Assembly (NCBI GenBank): GCA_963920705.1
Contig: OY987234.1
Coordinates: 23,021,794 to 23,085,793, forward strand
Direction: 5' to 3'
DNA from: Odiellus spinosus
Taxonomy: Eukaryota > Arthropoda > Arachnida > Opiliones > Phalangiidae
DNA length: 64,000 nt
Of the stretch, positions 58,261-64,000 are shown piece after piece. Each line of letters begins with the position of its first letter. The stretch's first letter is position 1. A program made the position numbers and the translations under genes. Under the pieces are notes generated by a model. The model was not told the DNA's origin and ran no database searches. It saw only the letters and a list, made by a program, of their open reading frames with translations.

Positions 58261-59563
58261 GAAATCATTGTGTGTCGCCACTTGATAGATATCCTAGTCC
58301 AAAAATCAGCCCTATATTAAAATGGTCGTATTTTATCTCCGCGACCTCCTAGGCATAAACCGATTGCACCATTGTAAATTAGACATTCCCTAGATTAATT
58401 TAAAATCATAAAATTGACACGAGATTATTCCACCACTGATAGAAATGGAGCCATATTTCCAAAAATGGCCCCCCTATATCGTAGAATGGGCGTCCAGCTA
58501 GAGGAATATTGAAGTTTTATTATCCTAGCTAGACGTCAGTTATACCGTTCCTTTTTGACATTGAGAATTGGTGTAGTTGATTTTTAATACCGGTACGGGA
58601 ATCTAATAAAAAGACATCCCATAAATTTCAAGGGGAATGAAATGAGACTAGAAAAAAGATGGTCTTTGGAACCGCGAGGAAGGGAAGGGGGTATTGTAGG
58701 TTTCGCGCGGTAGACTTTCAATTACAGTTTTTCGCTCGAGGGGATTTCTCGTTACGCTTGTTGTGGAAAAACGAATACGTAATGCAATTAAGGTAATACT
58801 TCTTCGGGGAATATGCCCGCATTCTATAGCTCGCTTCCATCTCCCCGCACTCTCTTAAAATCCACTCCACGTGTTACCCGTAACTATTTTACTCTTCAAT
58901 GTATACCTTATGTCGAGCCCCGCCTAGAAACTATACTTAGCGCGCTAAAACACGCCTCCAAATATACGATTTTTATTACTTAAGGAGTGAATTATCTCGT
59001 AGCACGCGCCGCGCGATTCCTTGACTTCTTTCCCGCCCTTTTTTTCAATTTCAATTTCTACAATTTCAAAATTAGGCTTAGCGCAAATATGGCCATTCCC
59101 TACGATTTCTAAGCTTTTGGTCAGTTTTACTGAATTGACGGCCAAGTTAATACACCCACTGTATCTCTAAAAGCTATTAGTGAAACTATCTCAATCAATC
59201 TGTATTCTAAATAATTGCGGAAACAAAATCCGCTTTGATATTATCTGTTACGTCGTTTTTGCTTGGAAAGGACTCTATTATCTTGGGCTTTATGATGGTA
59301 TAGTTTCCATTTTCTCACCGCGAGTACCGAAAGTTATTATTTCTCACGCGGGCGGGTCTCTTATTTTAAAGAAATAGTCGGATTTCGTAGTTTTTAAGTT
59401 AAGCCTAACCTCACGGATTGCTGCTTGGATGAAAAAAAATCTCTAGATAATTTCAAGGTTGGATGAATTTTGCCAAAAAGTCAAAACGTAAACCCCAGTT
59501 ATTTTATTTTTTTTTCTTTTCAATAAAGAGTGGTTCGTATGAGAAAGCTACGAATTTGTGTCC
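58261..59563. other. Non-coding, no gene seen
   Basis: CGTCCAGCTAGAGG and CCTAGCTAGACG form an imperfect inverted pair near 58490-58535. TTTCCCGCCC occurs near 59029, TTAGGCTTAGC near 59082 and TAAGCCTAACC near 59401. Frames of 66 and 65 codons (58945 reverse, 59180 forward) have no domain. Confidence 0.45.
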
Positions 59564-59567
59564 TTAA

Positions 59568-59829
59568 AGGGAGAATGCAACCTGAGTAAAAATATTTTGT
59601 AAAATTCAAACAAAAATTAATTTTTAACTTAACCGAAAAGTAGGCTTAACAAGGATTCACGGAGAGTTTGAACGTGGAATTCCGGTACATATCGCGAGAG
59701 GGTAAATGAAAAATTTCGCCTGCCACTCCGTAGATTGTTTTAGGGCGAGATTTCCAACTTTCTATTGATCCTTGTTAAGCCTAATTTTCTAGTAAATGTT
59801 AAATATTGATATATAGCTTCATTATCCCT
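59568..59829. mobile_element. Family K-like element, diverged copy
   Basis: It begins after TTAA (59564-59567) with AGGGAGAATGCAACC, identical to the intact K element. TAGGCTTAACAAGGATTCA in the left arm pairs with TTGATCCTTGTTAAGCCTAA in the right arm. The right end has decayed to TTCATTATCCCT followed by TTTT instead of TTAA. The length is 262 bp, shorter than the 431 bp copy because the interior differs. No open frame. Confidence 0.75.
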
Positions 59830-60422
59830 TTTTTCAATTCAAATCGTACAAATTATTAACTAGCTATTTTGCTTCTAATACGAACTGAAAACGTCAGATG
59901 ATTCGAACTTGGAACTCTGTTAAAATGATCGCGAATTTTGACTATTTTTATTCTACGTAGTTAAACATTACGTATCACTCCGCTGTAGCTTTCGGGTGCG
60001 GTATCGTTTCACGAACATATATTATATATAACGCTTACTTCGTGAAAAGAGATATTCCATAGGGGTTGCTATAAGAAAGCGGATATTTGGAAGGAAAAAA
60101 ATATCTTTCCGCGTATCTTTAGTATTACTTAAAGAATGTGTGTTGGGGTCGACCTGAGGGAGGCTGCTCTTATATTCTCGCTATTTTAAAAGTAAAGAAT
60201 CATAAAGAAACGCGACGAAATCATTCGAGCGTATTATTATTTTTATTTTAGAGTTGTTTTTATGATCTTTGGATTTTAGATTTTTGTTGTTTTTCAATTG
60301 TTTTTACGCTTGTATCTGTTGAAATGAGTTTTCTAAATTTTAACCTGATCCTAGATCGTCTTTAAGGGAGGCTGGAAAGAAAAATAAAATTATTTCCGTT
60401 TTTTTTTATATATATAATTTAT
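59830..60422. other. Non-coding, no gene seen
   Basis: AT-rich, ending in a T9 and TATATATA stretch just left of element E. Nothing else noted. Confidence 0.5.
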
Positions 60423-60699
60423 GGTAGGGTCGCTTAATTCTGAACGCTTCTAATTCTGAACACTTTCATTTAAAATCGGGGCGTTCAGAATTAAAATCGT
60501 TCGTTCAGAATTAGAAGCAACTACTGGCGTCTTTAAAACCGCGTTTACGTCAAAAGCACGCGTCATGGAATGATTAAAACTAACTTAACGGGTCCGCGAC
60601 TATTCAATCTTCAGATTTGATAGTTAACTTCGTCGCTAAAAAATCCATAGCAATCGAGATCTCCGATTTCTTGAGCGTTCTGAATTAGGCGACCCTACC
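60423..60699. mobile_element. Family E element with nested inverted repeats
   Basis: A 277 bp unit starting GGTAGGGTCGCTTAATTC and ending with the diverged complement of GGTAGGGTCGCCTAATTC, a TIR of about 27 bp with few changes. Inside the left end, GCTTCTAATTCTGAAC (60446-60461) pairs perfectly with GTTCAGAATTAGAAGC (60503-60518), and TTCTGAAC/GTTCAGAA occurs about five times in both directions. No target duplication could be read at the flanks. Superfamily unknown; no open frame. Confidence 0.85.
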
Positions 60700-61644
60700 C
60701 AAGAATATTTTTGAATTTTGCCGTGATTTTTCCCAATAGTAAAAGTTGTCCAAGTTAAGCCTTGGCGGATATAACCACCCTTCCCCTTAAATTATAGCCT
60801 GCTAAAAAGCAATATTTTTTATTTAAAAAGAAGCACTTTATGTATTTGGAGCTTAACTTCAAGTGAAAGTCCTTTTTTTTTATATAAATTTATTCTTATT
60901 TCCGGTCCATTTCTTTCGTAATCGAAGTTGATGACATCGGACACAAATCGTTAAACCTAACGTATAACGATCATTTTTAGACCTAAATTGCTTTTTTTTA
61001 TTCAGACATATACGAGTAGGAATATTCTAAAGTACCAGCGTATATCGCTGTTTGACAGATAATTTTCAAAATGGGTTTATTTGAATGTAAAATTGAGCTG
61101 AACCAATTTTTTCTTCTTCTTCTTCTTCTTCTTCGAAGGTAAAAATTACATTTTTATTCCTCAAAATATCTCCTTTTGACGATAAAATACATCATCATAT
61201 CCGAAAATGTCTCGGAATATTTACGACAAAGATTTAGAAAGAAGAAAAAATCTTTGAAAACGTATGGGGAAGAATTCTTAGAATAAATGTTCAAGTTTTG
61301 AAAAATATCAAAGTGTCGGAGTTAAGATTCAAAAAAGTCGAAATAGAACCAATAAGGGGAAAGGTATATACCTCTATTTTTCCTACCCAATTTTATCTAA
61401 TATACAGCCGTTTTAGTTCATTGTCGTTCGAGTTTGTATCAGTTAAACCCTTCACTTGGAACAAAGCCTATACTATACCAGTCTAGTTTCTTATAGAGAT
61501 AAAAGGCAATCGTACCTTACTATCCAGTATCAACTTAAACTGAACTTTACTATAAGAACTTTAAAAGAAAATAAGCATTTTCCTTAGCGAAGCGGAAAAA
61601 TAAATCACGTTATGTTCAAAATTAGTTTATAATAAGGAAATAAC
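60700..61644. other. Non-coding, (TTC)n microsatellite
   Basis: A TTC repeat of about eight units lies at 61110-61134. TAAGCCTTGGC occurs near 60756. A 62-codon frame at 61298 is not recognisable. Confidence 0.5.
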
Positions 61645-61700
61645 TGAGGCGGATTGATACGTAATGTTAAATCTCGTAGAAAAAAAAGTATTCCGCTTGA
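61645..61700 (+). repeat. Family D short dispersed repeat, copy 4
   Basis: TGAGGCGGATTGATACGTAA, then TGTTAAATCTCGTAGAAAAA and AAAGTATTCCGCTTG. This is the cleanest copy and defines the left part of the consensus. Confidence 0.65.
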
Positions 61701-62789
61701 AAACGGATTTTGTCAAATACATCTTAAGTTGGTAGTTTTTTAGGACACTTTATCGTAGGGAACCTACTATAAACTTTACTCCAAACATAACTTGAATTTC
61801 AGTGTAGAAATACTTCTATTTCAACACGAGTTTGCAGTACGCGTTACGCTTTGGTATCCTTGTCACGCTTAAAGATAAATAACTTGGAGAATAGCTTCGC
61901 TTTTTCCGCAAACTCGAGTTGAAAAACGTAGGAGTAAACTCCATCTCAAAGTCTTGGCGAGTTCATCATAAAAAAAAAAAAATAAAAATAAAAAAATCAC
62001 ATCTTTTCCTTCGCGTCTTATGATAAAACTACTCGATTATCCAAATCTTCCCTTCTTCGATGACCGATCGCTATAGCGCCCAGCCTCTTCTATCTACCAT
62101 CCTCCATCCTCCATCCATCCCATGGAGAGAGAAAAAAATAAAAAGCGTATTTTTGCAGGCAAGGATCATAAGAGGCAAGCCTCCTTTTTTTTTCTTTCGT
62201 TTGTGGATGGAATAGAGATTTTTGCGATGTTTTCTTAGAGATTAGGGTTCACGGGTGGTTTATACAACGAGTTTCTGTCCTAAAATATAAAATATGAAGT
62301 GTATGAAGTGTTATCTAAATATTTTTTCCCTTTTATTTTAAAAGTATACCGCGTATCTGCTTAAATGTGTTTTTCCAGAACTATCCTTTGACTGATTAGG
62401 CTTTAGGGTTTGGTTCTTTGTTCTAAGCAAACTAGTCATCACTCTTTTTAAGTTTTTGGTGGATAAACGCGAAAGTTTAGTAGTACTTAAAAGTAGTAGA
62501 TTAGGTCCCAGACAACACGTTTGTGATGCTCGCCTAATTAGTCTCAGTTAGGGAATTGTACGCTTACAGAGAGATATTTAATTGATAAAATGTAACTAAA
62601 TCAGTGTTTTTAAAAGGTTGCCTTGCCTAAACATAATACTCTATTGAATTTAATCTAACTGACTGTTCTATTTCTTTTCCCGCCTTTGGATCAACCGAAC
62701 TCCAAAATTAATCCATGGAATATATTCAACTTGGTTCCATTCCATATTCCCCCATTTATGAAGCCACTCTCTTATCTCCCAACCCTGTT
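61701..62789. other. Non-coding, CCAT-type simple repeat
   Basis: CCATCCTCCATCCTCCATCC lies near 62097-62118. A-rich sequence is at 61968-61997. AT-rich elsewhere with no match noted. Confidence 0.5.
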
Positions 62790-62905
62790 TTAAAGGGAGA
62801 CTGAAATAATATGAAAATATTTTATTTAAACTTTAGATTTTCCCCGTCGATATTAGATTTTATTTTGCCTAATCTTTAATCTAGCAACTTCATATTATTT
62901 TAAAT
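62790..62905. mobile_element. Possible TTAA-type element
   Basis: TTAA (62790-62793) is followed by AGGGAGACTGAAATAATATG. TTCATATTATTTTAAA near 62887-62902 is a partial inverted match (AAATAATATGAA). Only about 12 bp pair and the AGGGAGACTG terminus has no partner, so this is a weak call. Confidence 0.35.
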
Positions 62906-64000
62906 GAATGAAGCTACTTCGCTTTGAGGCGCCAACTTTCGTAGGCTTGTTTATAATGGTTCTTATTTAAATATCATTTATTCTCTCTTTATACTAATAT
63001 CAAACGTTTTATAATAATAATACCCTTGAACCCCGTGTTTTTTGTACTGGGTTAATGAAGCCAAGTAAGGGGTATGAGAAGCGGATAGGTTTGTTTCGGG
63101 CTTGAAATCAAAATCTATCCGCTTCCAAGGCGTTCATCCTTATCTCTCGGATATAAATTATAGATCTAGGCGTTAAACCCAACATTGGCGGCTTTGAAAT
63201 AGATCTTGGGTGTCTCGGAGGAGGAGGAGGAGAGGTAGCTGGGTGGGCGCCTACCACCGATATTTGTGGGTGGGCGAGTGGGCGCCCCCTTCGAACCAAG
63301 TTCGCGCGATGGATAATCGAAGTGACAGGGCAGTCCATCAAGTTTCAACCCTACAGTCAATTTTGTATCTAGTTTGCAAAGTAGCCAATAGTATTCCCAC
63401 CAATTTTAAGTAGCGTTTTTAACGCGTTACAGATAACCGAGGCTTAGCTTCGTTATCAATGGCTTATTCTCCCGTCTATTCCCTTTACTCGCCGCTCTAC
63501 CATTCTCCGATTAAACTCGAACCGTGGTTCCGACTCCAAAACGTTCCAAAGGGGGGGGGGGAGATAGAGGTGAAATATATACCAGCATATGCGGTCTACA
63601 TTTTTAGAATGTCCCGAAATAACCATTGAAAAAATGCGTGGTTTCTTGCGTTATGAAATTTAAATATTTTTCAAGGAATTTAAATGGATTATAATGAGTT
63701 GTTTTTACACGATTTAGACTGTTAGGATTTAGGATAATCTACATAGATTCGCTAAGCCTAATAGCTATAGCTTTATTCGCGCTATCAATTCGAAAATAAA
63801 AATAGACTATAGTTTTTCATAAAACGAATCACTTCGACTCTTCAGCGTTAAGTAAGGTATCCTTCTTACTATTACTCAATCAAATGAAAGTATTGATTGA
63901 ATATTTTACGTAGTGAAGGCTTAAGTTGATACGAACTTTCCAGGAGAATGGGTGGGGGGGGGGTGTGAAAATAACATTATCCAGACCGTTTTGTAGGTAG
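62906..64000. other. Non-coding, (GGA)n and G-runs
   Basis: A GGA repeat of about six units lies at 63216-63232, followed by GTGGGCG repeats (63242-63285). This GC-rich patch yields three overlapping frames of 64-77 codons on both strands, none with a domain. G11 and G10 runs lie near 63550 and 63953. GAGGCTTAGC (63432) and GCTAAGCCTAATAGC (63751) are motif singletons. Confidence 0.45.

Noticed and set aside
1-64000. tRNA, 5S rRNA or SINE with polymerase III boxes
   Set aside because: GGTTCGA-type strings occur (for example near 25285 and 45400) but without a paired A box, cloverleaf arms or A-rich tail.

Overview
This 64 kb window looks like non-coding nuclear DNA from a eukaryote, most probably an invertebrate animal. 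Base composition is roughly one third G+C by eye. CpG is not visibly depleted (CGCG, GCGCGC and ACGCGT are common). Homopolymer A/T runs and scattered G/C runs are frequent, and small inverted-repeat DNA transposons are abundant. No protein-coding gene can be supported: no open frame exceeds about 118 codons, the longest are low-complexity or show no recognisable domain, and no conserved block, tRNA or rRNA was recognised. Exons of a gene with long introns cannot be excluded by eye. The species cannot be named from the sequence.

What the window does contain is repeats. (1) Non-autonomous DNA transposons with terminal inverted repeats (TIRs): family A (two copies, 4.4 and 11.3 kb, 7-8 bp target duplications), B (6.5 kb, 7 bp duplication), C (43.9 kb), E (60.4 kb), a TTAA-flanked foldback family K (best copy 41.0 kb; relatives at 18.8, 57.3 and 59.6 kb), a small TTAA element at 48.3 kb, and an element with AAAGGGATAATGAA ends at 25.7 kb. 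(2) A CAGGGTTGCCAC...GTGGCCACC family (2.0, 27.1, 30.3 and perhaps 38.7 kb). (3) A dispersed family F with a GACGTCACGCGT core (seven pieces). (4) Short dispersed families D and others.

Several tandem arrays lie among them: 31 bp x 16 (0.5-1.1 kb), 54-63 bp x 5 (28.0 kb), 41-49 bp x 9 carrying a GGCGGGAAA motif (29.1 kb), 28 bp x 10 (30.4 kb), a 185 bp higher-order repeat built from 40-57 bp monomers (32.4 kb), 35 bp x 8 (42.0 kb) and a decayed ~130-145 bp repeat (23.3 kb). Two arrays sit inside dispersed elements whose other copies carry the unit only once or in partial form, so they record local minisatellite birth from transposon sequence.

Two motifs recur beyond any one family. TTAGGCTTA/TAAGCCTAA occurs in three different arrays, in family K and as many singletons. 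GCGGGAAA/TTTCCCGC, which resembles an E2F binding site, is concentrated between about 28.6 and 36 kb. No new multi-gene system was found; the most distinctive material is this repeat biology and the motif-dense 28.6-36 kb segment.
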